Notes under the pieces: model-generated
The model's database searches: none
What the model was told of the DNA's origin: nothing
What the model saw: the letters and a program-made list of their open reading frames with translations, nothing else
Shown here: positions 36,150-47,850 of the stretch, one piece after another
Layout: every line of letters begins with the position of its first letter
Position numbering within the stretch: position 1 is the stretch's first letter
DNA from: Tamarix chinensis
Taxonomy: Eukaryota > Streptophyta > Magnoliopsida > Caryophyllales > Tamaricaceae
Assembly (NCBI GenBank): GCA_030549775.1
Contig: CM060175.1
Location: 1,178,564 to 1,242,563 of the forward strand
Reading direction: 5' to 3'
Length of the DNA: 64,000 nucleotides
Position numbers and translations under genes: made by a program

Positions 36150-38290
36150 TATTATTTTTTATTAAGTATAAATTGTATTAATTCCAAAATGAGAGTTAGA
36201 GTACAAGTAAAGATTCTCTAACTCAGGGATATTATGCCTAAAGTATTCACAAAGCTTACTAGTTTACCATATAAGTTATGATGCTTCATACTTTCAATCC
36301 TAGTGGGCATCTCCATTACAATGAGCTTTATGAGTTGTATGGGTGTCCTCTTTATGTCTTTAAATTGGTGATGATTTATCTTAATCCAAATTTTGTAAGT
36401 GGTGGCAGCAAACACTTAGTAAAGTACCTCAATCCTATAATTATGTCCTCTGCCTCTTATTTGCATCCAACACATTATTGTACCCAAGTCTATAGCTTGG
36501 TGAGTGCACTATATGAGTCCAAATTGAGCATGATTAAGGGAATTCAAAATAACAAGTAATGTGTCCATCACTACTCCAACAAAAATTATAGGTTTTCCCA
36601 ATAGAAATCCCCATTCAAAGCAATTTATAATTTGTTAGAAGTCTTTGATGAAGCAAAGATAACAAATGGATATATGTCTACAAATAGAAAAGGGTTATAA
36701 ATAGTTTTCCACTAATGTTTAATATATTCTCTTAGTTGAATGGCATTAATGATCTTTTCTATATTGTACTTTATCATAGTTTCTCCACCATAATTTAGGA
36801 AATGAGCCACAACATTTTTGATTTATAACAATCTTTTCATGCACTAAGACATTTCACTCGATACTACTACATCCGAAATTTGTATTCCTCTTTAATAGTA
36901 ACTATATACCCATTTAACCCACAACACATCTATATTTTAATGCAAATGCTATAAGAGTCTTCCAAGATCGACTTTCTTCCACCAATTCAAACTTATGAGG
37001 CTTAAATCTCTTTCCTAATATATTTACTAATATACTAGAATAGATTTTACATTAGAATTAGGTCCTAACAAAATAAACCTTATACATTGGGCATTAATAG
37101 CATAAAGGATCATCTTAGGAGAAGCATACATGAGACTTCAAATGGCATGGATACCGAAAAAAAAACTTAACTAGTTGTAACCTGCCTGCATAGCTAAGGA
37201 GTCTTATATTCCAAGAGGTTATCTTTACAATAAGTTTATCAATTAATGGTTAACATTTAGAACTTATAAAGATTTTCAAAGTGGGATAACTCAATATATC
37301 TAACTAGTAAAGTTCCTTCAGTGATACAAATATTTTTGTTCAAATAGTTTTTAGTTTCGTTAGAAACCTTAACGCTTTAGTAAACATGGCTCTTAGCATT
37401 ATTCACCTTAAAACTTAACACTTGAAAGGGCCATAGAGGGCCAAGACTAAATCATTGTCACCTATACAAAAGAGGGAGATCAACTTCACTTTTTTACATT
37501 GAGGGTTTGCTTTAAATCTTTGATTCATATTAAGAGTTAACAACACTTTGTTTAGATGCTCTACGATTATCACAAATAGATAGGGAGACATAGGATTGCA
37601 TTGTCTCAAACCATTGATTGCCTCTAAATAATGATGTAATACATTATTTTCCACCAAAGAATAACTAAAAGTGTTAACAAAGATATTATGAGTTAATTAA
37701 AATGAATAGGGAGAGGTATTTTGATTGCTATAACCTTGAACCAATTAAGTAGAAATTATTATGGTATTGTTAATTTCCTACTTTTGATAAATGTTAGCCA
37801 AGCATCACCCACCAGATCAAGCAAAATAGGTTGGATTCTATTAGAAAAAAATTTAGCAATAATTTTATAAATAGTGTTACAATATGTAATTATCCTATAC
37901 TCTCCATTTTTATAGGCATTTTCCACCTTGGGTATTAAATGCAATGTTGTAACATTAAAAGTAATGTGAATCTAACCTGAGAGAAATAAATCTCAAATAA
38001 CATACCATAAGTCATCTCAGGTGATATCCCAATGAGACTTGAAGAAAAATACATTGTAGGACTCAGGACCTCAGGCCTTATTATTACGTATCTTGTCATA
38101 TTTGGCAGTAGTTGGAACATGAGATTGAGATGAACATTCGTACAATTTTTGATAGAATCCTATTGCCACTTGATGAAACCTAGAGCGTTAAGCACATTTT
38201 TATCATCTTTTCAACAAAAATTAGGATGATTACACATGCCTAGATAATACTCTACATATTGTAACAAATCTAGTAGCTATGGAAATATAC
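36150..38290 (-). mobile_element. L1-type LINE fragment (RT and C-terminal domain), inserted in element 2
   Basis: Minus-strand translation shows plant L1 RT blocks: KASGPESYNVFFFKSHWDI near 38000-38090 (normally NKAPGPDG....F.K..W.I), LIPKVENAYKNGEYRIIT at 37880-37944 (normally LIPKV.NP....DYRPIS), KIIAKFFSNRI, then GLRQCNPMSPYLFVIIVEHL at 37540-37610 and a SLFCIGDNDLVL segment (normally LCFADDLLLF). NIRLLSYAGRLQL near 37180-37220 and a C-terminal region (36218-36415) ending in YGKLVSF follow. The left edge has an AATAAAAAATAATA-type tail on the minus strand, consistent with a LINE 3' end. The 5' end is truncated near 38290, and no endonuclease was seen. Length compared with about 5-6 kb for a full element indicates 5' truncation. 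Confidence 0.78.
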
Positions 38291-39210
38291 AAAAAATGAG
38301 CAGTGAGTTGGTTAGGTCAATTATCAAATTAAATTACACTTACCTCATTTAATATTTCATGGGTGGAGAGGTGATTTTACTGCTATACCATTTTTCAATC
38401 AGGCTTGAGATATAGTGGGATACTTATCTATGAAAATGCCACCACTAAATGAATCCAACATTTTCCTCTCACATTAAGTGAGACCCTCATAGAAATTTTG
38501 GAAAATGTTATATTCCTTCATTTGATGTTATGGGCAATATGATAGCAAGGATTTGTTTCTATTATAGTAAGTGTGTAATGTCTTATTAAACTCTTGTTTA
38601 CTTCTAATGATCCTTTTCTGTATCACCGTAACATATAAAGGAGAAAAATAATTGTCTAAGAATATACTAGCAAAAGTATCCCAACAAAAGATATATCCGG
38701 TAGGTATTTCATAGAACCAATCTTTAGCACCAACCACTAAAGCAAATGGAAATGCCATAAACTTCAAGATTTGAAGATATAGATATTTAGGGCACGTGGA
38801 GACACATATAAACTAAAAATCCTTCATAAAATTGGTTGGGTCTTTATTAAGGTGTTCATAGAAAGTGGGAAGTGGGTGAAGTAGGATAGGCTTGAGCTCA
38901 AAATTTCCTTCTTTACCACTAGTAGGCTCAAATTAACCAATGTATATAGGGACCACCTTTTCTGTATTATGGATTTACAACTCTTGCAAACTATTATTGG
39001 TTATCATATGTGGAAGAAAGATATTCTCTTCCTTTGTCGATAAGGGTGAACTAGTTTATTATACTTCTTATGCTAATAATGAAAAACATGCATCCGTTTG
39101 CTATCTAATGGCTTGTAGGGATGTCTTTATTTTAAGGTCAAAAGGTAGAAGTTCTCCTTGTGGATGTCCTCTTATATGCATTCACAAGAGAGTGCCTACA
39201 TATACCATCT
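38291..39210 (-). pseudogene. Athila-type gag N-terminal half (element 2)
   Basis: The 79-codon minus frame 38528-38767 reads FPFALVVGAKDWFYEIP, CWDTFASIFLDNYFSPLYV, RIIRSKQEFNKTLHTYYNRNKSLLSYCP. It matches the plant Athila/Tat capsid pattern FPFSL.G.AKDWL..L....I.TWD....FL..FFP......R..I..I.Q...E.L..Y..R...L...CP. The C-terminal part lies beyond the LINE at 35.5-36.1 kb, and the leader lies beyond the array at 55.9-56.1 kb. It is interrupted by stops outside this frame. Confidence 0.75.
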
Positions 39211-42200
39211 TGTAAAACACCAATTTTCACTACATAAAAATTATGTTTCGTAGAGGTCTTAATTACCAAAATAATAGATGTAACCACCACACTTAACATA
39301 AGTCTAGTTTCCTCACTTTTTGTATATCAATTGCTAAAGATCCAAATAAAACATAACTAAAATAAAATAGATGAATGAGAGAAAATACATAAATATGAGA
39401 TGCACATAATTAGCTACGAATAACAACAAAAATCAAAATACATCAAGGGGCATAAGAGTTAGATGGAAAAATCTATTACATTAAAATTCATACATGCAGG
39501 TACAATATCAATTTTTCCTAACTGTTACACTCGAATGCCCATTCTGAGAATGTAGGTCTTCCTAAGTCTTCCACTTATCCTTGCCTCTATTATATGCCTT
39601 GAACAACTCCATGCCCTTTATACAATCATTTCCAAAAGTAGACCGGTACGATTTCCTCATACTTAGTAAATCATAATACCGCACAAGAGGTAGCACGCCC
39701 ACAATGTACACAATCACATAATAATCCAAAAATAACTCTTAAAGCATATAACACATGACATAACAAGATAATTATAGGAAATTATATACAACATCAACAT
39801 CAACATCTCATGCTAAGTTGTCAATCATACTTAATCACTTCACATCAGTTCAAAATACATAATATCCATATCTAACAAATCAAAACAATCCCAACATCAA
39901 GGAAGGGAACTAAAGAAACTACCAAACCAACCAAATCAAAATCAATTCACTTTTATATTCTTACACATTAGTTACTTCAATTTTTTTAATTACTCGAGTG
40001 AGATACAATAAACCTAGGAAACTAAGGTACACCCAATCATATAGGCATCAAAAGGCAACACAATACCTATACTCTAGAACCACAAGAAATAGTGGTATAC
40101 TAGGTTATACAAGTGCACAAAGGCAACATGGTACCCTCTAACCTCAGACACCTAATCCTTAAGTATCGATAGCCCCTATAGTACTCGTAGGTTACTCATA
40201 GAGTTGACTAGGGCCTTACTAGGGTATATCGACACACTAGAGAACCAACATCAATGAGGGATATACCTCATCTCTAAAGTATCTAATCCAAGAGAACAAA
40301 CATTTCCGACTCAAAGTCTTTCACTTCTATTATTAATATTTATGAGTTCATCAAAAATGTCACATACTCCACAAAAGTACCAATTTCTAGACTTAACCAT
40401 TATCCATTTTATTTCCAATTATTAAGAAAAACCATAGGGTCATTAGTCAAGCTCAAGCCTTAGTCAACACTATCTTATTGCCCAATTATTTACAAAAAAT
40501 GCATTAGATCAAACATTATTAAAAATGCCCTTGAAATCCTAATTTTTCCATTACATCTAATTTCATACCAAAAATCATTATTAAAAGAAATTTATCATGA
40601 AAAGAATAAAAGATAATGATTAACTTTATTTTAACACATAGGTAATCTTTGTGATTTAATAGTTAACTATATCTTCCACTTTTCATGCATTTATTAAGTT
40701 GCACCCACAAACCCTAATCATGCATTTCTAGCTTGCCTTAAACTATGCTCAACATGTATATACATATTATAGCATGATACATCATTTAATAGTGCAATTA
40801 TCATCAAGGAAACATTTCTTACCCTATAACATGTAGATAACAATGATCATATTCTAACCTTAATTATAGGTGCATATTTCTATGCTATCTATAATCACCC
40901 TTGATACCATAAAATAATAATCTAACAATATTTATCATCAAAATTATGTCATAGCGTTATAAAGCTACAAAGCTTAAAAAAACCCTAGACATGGATATAT
41001 AAATCATTTAACATATAACTTATAAGTATAATTGAACTTAACCATATCCATACATACTATTAAATTAGCATTATCATCTTATCATACATGTCATAATACT
41101 TGAAAGATATAAAACCCGACCATGATTCCGACTCAAAACAAACCTAACATGTTGACACATCATTTTTTCCATCTCATGAGTGATTAGATTCTCCTAAATC
41201 TAAGCTAACAAAAAAAGTAAAAAAATTATCTTCTCCAACATCCTTAAGGATTACGTATGAAAGTGCCAACCAAGAAGACATTTATTAGGATATAAAATAA
41301 CACAACAATAACTATAAAAATAATCATATCCATTTAAAAAAAGGTGAGGAACTAACTAACCAAAAAAGGCACAATAATAACTCACGAAATGAGGGAGGTG
41401 TCAAAGAAAGGAGTGAGAAATGACACCTTTAGCTATTGTTGAGTGAGTGAATAGTAGAGAGAACTGGTGAACAAGAGCAACTATGCTGTGTTTGGATAAA
41501 TCTAAGGAGGGAGGAATGGTGGGTTTGGGTGTATTAAGGTGGAGGGATCATCACAATGGCCAAAGGGGATGGGTGTTGATAAGTTATCTTAGTTGAAGGT
41601 GCAATGGAAGCTTTGTCGCTTTTTCATGTAGGTTGGGAGGTGGGTTAGGATGGGCTATTAAGGGTGAAATCGAGGGAGGGGAGGAAGTAGTTGAACTAAA
41701 TGTATAAGGAGCGGTTATGGTGTGCATTCTAGATGAAAATGGTGAATATGTAGTGGATGACGAGAACAATGATGGAGAGACAAATGGTTTCCTTACTTGA
41801 GGGAGATCGGGAGGAAGGAGAAGAAGTGTATGAATTTTTGGGGGTTAAAACACAACATAAAAATGGGGGTATGGAGGCTTAAAAAGGCAGTTGTGTGAAG
41901 CTAAGAGTTAAATAAAACATAGGAAAGGAAAACATGGGGGAGACGGAGGCGTGTAAGGGTATGGCATTGCAGAAGATCACACCAAGGTATAGGGAGGAGG
42001 GTATGGTCAAAATCTAGTATAGGATAGGGTAATAGTTTTGTAACATTATTGGGGATGAAAACATATGGTTACTGGAATTATGGTTGATTTTAGTTTCTTT
42101 CCAAACTAGGATTAAATTTAGTAACCTAAATTCTATCATATTTTAATCTAATATGTCATAATAATACATATATCAATAAAATATTTAATAAAATTTACTT

Positions 42201-42272
42201 ACAATTATTATTACAATTAATTATACACATGTATTTGTTTATAATTAGGGTTTCTAAAAATAGGGTATTATA
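39211..42272 (-). mobile_element. LTR A of the TR-GAG-like array
   Basis: The unit of about 3.06 kb begins TGTAAAACACC and ends GGGTATTATA on the plus strand. On the minus strand the LTR starts TATAATACCC, decayed from TGTAATACCC. It aligns throughout with LTR B (47851) and LTR C (52841), including the opening 'ttaccaaaataata.atg', the 'ctcgaatgcccattctgagaa' block (39531), 'aaccctaatcatgcatttcta' (40720) and the purine-rich end (41400-42000). It acts as the 3' LTR of internal region 1. Confidence 0.78.
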
Positions 42273-43675
42273 TTACTACCCTGTCAAAAAAGACTTCATC
42301 ACCTAAGAAAAACAAAATAAAACTAACTCGTTACAACATTGGATGGTTCTCAACAAATAATTTTGTAAGGGGCCACACCCCCTTTAAAGACCATAACTCA
42401 AAACAGGCTTGATACTAACACATAGACATGCAATGAGTGAACGTTAATCAATCAAACACATGTATGAACAAATAATGAATTACTATATACACTCAAAAGC
42501 ACAATGGTATATTGGTGGTGGTGTTGACATATCCAAAAGCTTCCTCATCACTAACCACATTCAGACTATTAACCATCGGACCCCCTCAGTACCTTTAGTA
42601 CCCAAAGCCTAACCTACATTAGTCTACGGGTAAAGTTAAGGGGCAAGTGATTTAATCCTTAGCACCTACACTTAGGACTCTACTAGTAGGCATCTGAGTC
42701 ACTAGGGAAGATCATTATTGGTAGGTGGTCCCACCACAAGAATGTAACTCATGATACTGAATTCTAACTCCATAAGAGTAACACTCAAAGACTTTGTGGC
42801 CCATCTTGCCACACTTCCAACACTACACTATCCTATTTGGTAGTCCTTTTCTAGGTTGCCATCCCTAAAAATCATGGAGTGATAGTGCCTTGAGGGTTAG
42901 CTATTCCTAAACTACACTCCAAGAAACTTTGAAGATAGCCCACCACCAAGTAGGCTCTACTAAATGCCAAGCTAAATTACCTTATCACCTTTATGACATT
43001 GAATACTTTCTACTCACCTTTTTGTCCTATTAAGGCCTTCTTCACATCTTGAATCTATGCTAGGGTACAAGCCCTCTCATACACTAAGAGTACATCTCTC
43101 ATGACCTCTCTTCCATACTGCTCCTAGGTGTGTATATCCAAATCATGCTCAAGGCAATAAGTAACCATCTTCACATTGCTAGATATCTTTAAGGAAAGAG
43201 TATGAAGCTCAAAGAATTGGCTAAAATAATCCTTGACCAATATGTGTCCTAGTGAAGGGTCAAAAACTCGAAAAGTTCTCTGACGTCACACATATATAAT
43301 GTGTAGTAGCATGATCTTAAAGCGTCTAAAAGTCATTCCCATTTGTCTACTAGCTCAGTAGTTTGAAGCTAGTATCCTCTACACCACTCACCTACCTTTC
43401 CTCGTAAGTGGAATATACTAATGTCCAACTTCTTTCCATTTAGGATTCAAAAGTGCTAAAGATCTTCTCTAGCTCTTTAATATTCCATTTTATCACTATC
43501 AAATATTAAAAATGCTAAAAAACAAATGGGTGATGAAATCCAACTTCTTTAAACAAGTTTTCACCCTGGATAGTTCTTGGAGGATGCAATAGAGGTTGCA
43601 ACTCTACCACTCTCTCAACTACTACGATAAGAAAAGAGTAATTGGGCTACAAGCCTAATGAATGCAATAAATGGC
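42273..43675 (-). pseudogene. Gag-only internal region 1 of the array, left part (gag with intact zinc knuckle)
   Basis: On the minus strand a capsid-like region (about 43050-43480) reads LNGKKLDISIFHLRGKVGEW and LQTTELVDKW with SLKISSNVKMVTYCLE. It is followed by MRDVLLVYERACTLAxIQDV, a gypsy-type gag layout. Further along, 42781-42822 encodes CWKCGKMGHKVFEC, an intact CX2CX4HX4C zinc knuckle. Between the knuckle and LTR A (about 500 bp) no protease, RT or integrase is visible. Frameshifts and stops are present, so the gag is not intact overall. The same layout occurs in internal region 2. Confidence 0.72.
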
Positions 43676-46672
43676 CAATGGTGTGTGATTGATTCAATAA
43701 GGTTTGGTAAAGTAATACTAATAATGGAGCACAACATAATTGTACATACATGGTCAATCAAAGTAATAAAGGGATGAGAGGATGTTAATCCCACATGGAA
43801 ATGAACAAAATATGCTTTACCAAATTTAAGTATTTTGTGAGCTTAATTGTGGGATGAAATATTCATAGGGTGATAATAAAACTATAATGAAATAAATAAG
43901 TTCTGACAAAATTATTAATATCAATTCAAGATGGGAAGGAAATTAGAAGATATAGTCATTAGAGGGTAGTTATTAACACCAAGTACGTGTACTCCTTGAC
44001 AACTCATAACATGTCAGGCTTAATGGATAATAATCCTTCTACACTTATTAGGTTCCACTTAATGGTAAAACATACTCTCAATCCATCTCCATCATGGTGC
44101 ATGGGCTAAGGTAATGTTGCATAGTGAGCTTTAGAGGATTAATGATAAGGTCTCTTCACCTTTCAATGCCAAACCAATCACCATTTGCCATTATATGTTC
44201 TGTACACTATCATAGTTGATATAGAATTTGGATGAGTGCCTAATGTGGCCAACCTTCAACACTTTAAAAAATGAAGTTTAACAAAATGAAATATCATTTA
44301 ACCAAACATGACTATAATGCCAGTGATTACAACAAGAAAGGTTCCCATTCTTTCCTTTCACTATGAAATTTCATCGATGCTAAATTTCTTCAAGCCAAAT
44401 GATAAAGTAAAAATTTCCCATATTTTTATCTTTCTTTTCCTTAGCTTTGGGGCTTCATTTAATCTCTTTTACATATTTTTCTATGGTTTGGAATATTATT
44501 TGTACTAACGCTTTCTTGAGCTTTGTGTTGTAGGATTTCCTACATAAACAACAAGTCTAAGAAAGAATTGCTTATTTTCGGAGCAAAGCACCTAGCAAGG
44601 AAAGCATGGGAGGAGAGTACATTGACCCAACATTCTTATGAAAGTGTATTGAAGCTATGAGATCCAATAGATGTGCCAAGATATCCCTAAGAAGGTTGAA
44701 AAGGGGGCTGCATGGTCAGCCGCACACCCAGCTACACAGCCGTGTAGCACTCCCCTATGCTTATGGAAGAAAACAGAATCGCACGGCCATGTTGTGCCTA
44801 CCCTACAAAGCCGTACAAAATTCTGAACTGAAAAGTCAAGGCTAAAAATATTGTATGGCCAGGCCATGCAAAGTCAGAAATTTTAAAATGTAGAGAGTTG
44901 AGAAATTACACGGCTAGGTCGTGCAATAACGGTCTTCCCCATGATTTATGTGCACGATGATGCCGGTGTGATGGGGAATTTCGTGGCACGCCTTAGGGAC
45001 TTCTTAAGGAGAGAGAGAGAGAGGAAGTTTTAGACGACTCTGAGACCCCTCATTACCAAGCATAGCATCATGTAATAGTTTGTTCCTTTAGTTTTAATTT
45101 TTTTAGAGATTCAATTGTGTAATTCGTGTACGGTTAGCTCGAAATCAACGTTACACTATTCTAGATTATGGTTATTTTAATCTAATTCTTCTTATTTATA
45201 TCTTTGCATTGTTATTATGCTCATCATGCTATCTATTTCGTTTATTTTATTTAAAAGTATGAGTGAGTATTCTCGTTTCTAGGATTAGATTTAGGTATTG
45301 TTGTAGTAATCAATATGATGAAATAAAGTATTATGTCATATGATCGATTCTAGATTAGGTACTGTTGTAGTAATCAACTGTTATAAAGTGGATTGGACTA
45401 AATCCAACCTTCAAAGATGTAATCTACAACTGAAAGGCTAAGATTATTATAAAAAATTAGCATATGTATGGGAATTTAAGCAATTACGAAAGTAGATGTT
45501 TAATTCTTAAGGACTCTATAATTGGTGACACTTAATGGGTTTAGTTTAATTTGTCAGTCACAAAAGTAGTTGGAAAATTAGATTAAATATGTTCTTAGAC
45601 CTTGAAAGAGGCTAATGAATATGATTTAACCAATTGTCTGCATTAGCGAATTAATCTATGGCATAAGTATTGTTTCATTATTGATTATTCATCTGGAGAC
45701 CAAAGTTCGATCCTCGGTTTCATTCTTATTGTTTAGTATCCATAAGTTAGAAAGATTTTCATATTTATTCTTTTCATCCGAATGTATACCTCCACTTTTT
45801 ATAGATTTAGATAGTTAAAATAGTAAAGAAGTGTAATCAATTATGAAGTCCCTGTGGGATACGACCTTGAAATGCTATAACGAATCCGTACACTTATAGA
45901 AATAGCACAACACCAAACAAAAAATAAAGAAGAGAAAGAAGGGAAGGGACTAGGTAGATCATAGTAATCCACCCCTATCTAACTTAATTACCCCTTTTCC
46001 TCCCTTAGTTTATCTCTGTTGGGACTCTTCTTCTTCTTCTTCTTCTTCTTCTTCTTCTTCTTCTTCTTCTTCTTCTTCTTCTTCTTCTTCTTCTTCTTCT
46101 TCTTTTTCTACTACTCTACCATTGGTATTTTTCTCCCTTCTCTTAATTGATGATTGATGATCCTCTCCCATGCCTAATATCCCCATCGGGTATATATAAT
46201 GGGCAAAATGTGCAGGTAGGACAAGTGTCCTCTAGTGCTACAATATGTTATTTTACCTAATGTCAAGCAGTTGTACCTTGTTTCAAGTTATAGTACCCTA
46301 TAGTGGTGCCTTGGTTAATGCTACCAAATTTAGGGATTTTGGGTGTTCTTCTTTTTTTCAATTTGCAGATCCTTGATTGAAACCTAGACCATGCATCCTG
46401 TAGTCTTAGTTGGGTGAGGATATGATTTGATATGGTGTTTTGTCATCGCTGCTACATATGAATTACAATTAATTGAGTAAAAGAATTAATTCTATGAGGT
46501 GTTGTAAGAGTGAAAAGTGTTGTTAGTTGATAGAGTATTAGATCTCTTTACAAGTTAAACTCAATCAAGTCATGTTATATCTCATACGATGGAAAAACTA
46601 TTATAAAACACACCCTATATGGTAAAAATTATATATATAATGACACTCACAGGATGCTTTAATTCGCTCAAA
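43676..46672 (+). mobile_element. Insertion of about 3 kb in internal region 1, carrying an Athila-type LTR
   Basis: Aligning internal regions 1 and 2 shows that 'caataaatggcca' (43663-43675) should join 'ctataagaagg' (46676), so the DNA between is inserted. Its centre (about 44300-45905) is an LTR in plus orientation, related to the LTR at 4384-5265. Shared features are repeated 'cacacggccatg'-type phrases (44700-44940), 'cgatcctcggtttc' (45708) and the end 'cctgtgggatacgacc..cgaatccgtacac' (45850-45895). It has no primer-binding site after it, so it is likely a solo or truncated LTR. The flanks 43676-44300 and 45906-46672 have no recognisable content apart from a TTC microsatellite. Insert boundaries are estimates. 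Confidence 0.6.
46027..46106. repeat. (TTC)n microsatellite
   Basis: About 26 uninterrupted TTC/CTT units end in TTTTTC. It lies within the 3-kb insertion in internal region 1. There is no indication that it is coding. Confidence 0.95.
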
Positions 46673-47850
46673 TCCACCTATAAGAAGGTTAAGCACCTCA
46701 CATCATTCAAAGGCCAACAAAAAACAATAAAATTTAGCACCTAGGTTGCATGAGCATTGCGCACACAAGTTGAAAAGAAAATACAAGCATTCATACCATA
46801 ATAAATGGTCATATGACATTCATGATTATAAACATTGCAACAATAGCAACTAAAGACCCAATAACTAAAAGGAAACCCTAATCCTCTAGGGCTATTACTA
46901 TAATAAGGATAGATCACTATCATTCCAAGCATTCGCTAAATATCAGCCCTAAACATGGGCGGCTAACCAAAAACCTTGACACCTGCCCAACTCAATTATT
47001 GCTATCGAAACCCTAACGGCATAAATCCATAACAGTAAGAAATGCCTAACTCTTAGGAAAAACTATTGGAACCATTCCTCATGTAAGATCATTATTTGTT
47101 GATCCAAATCACAACGAGCCCCATCCTCCAACTCACCATGATAAATAGAGGCAAAAATTAGCAGTAGTCTGAGCTTAGATCTCCATACATCATTAATCTA
47201 TAACAACTCTCTCGTTGGATAATCATAATGTAAAAAGAAAGTTCTCCCTCCTAAAACCTAGGATGTGGAACTCTTAACATAAACAAATCCCTACACACTT
47301 CACTTTCCAAAATATAACACTCTACTAAGGGAATTCATCAATAAGTTGTTCGATCAAAACATATAAGGCCTAATACATTGGTTGGCATCCACCATACTAT
47401 TCAACTTGTCAGCAACCCAACTTATGTTGACTTAGATACCTCCATTGGGTGACATCATTAAGTGCAACATCGGTAATCTAGTAGCTCCAATAACTATAGT
47501 ACATAATCCTACAAGGCACAAAAACTCAACATAGAACTCAGAAACCATGCCGCATAATAATAAAACAATTCCTAAACCTCTAATCAAGCTCAATCTCTTT
47601 TCCTTATACCATAGTTCATCTACAAACACTTTAGGGATATAACTCTAACTATACACCCAACTTAATGAGGTAAGACATGAAACCAAACATTGTAAAATTA
47701 GGTACCAAAATAAAATACTAAAATTAATACAAAGATAAAATCCCACCTCACATCATGATAAAGTTATGCCAAGTTTTAAAACATTTGGGAAATGGAAACT
47801 ATTGAAAATAAAATAGAAGATTTTAAAACAAAGAGTTGTGATACCAGCTT
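46673..47850 (-). mobile_element. Internal region 1 of the array, right part (leader) with primer-binding site
   Basis: Aligns with 51670-52840 of internal region 2: 'ctataagaaggttaagcacctcacatcattcaaagg', 'cctctagggctat' (46880) and 'gaggtaagacatgaaac' (47668). At 47837-47847 the minus strand reads a decayed TGGTATCA-containing primer-binding site (complementary to initiator Met-tRNA in related elements) directly before LTR B. No open frame of interest. Confidence 0.7.
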
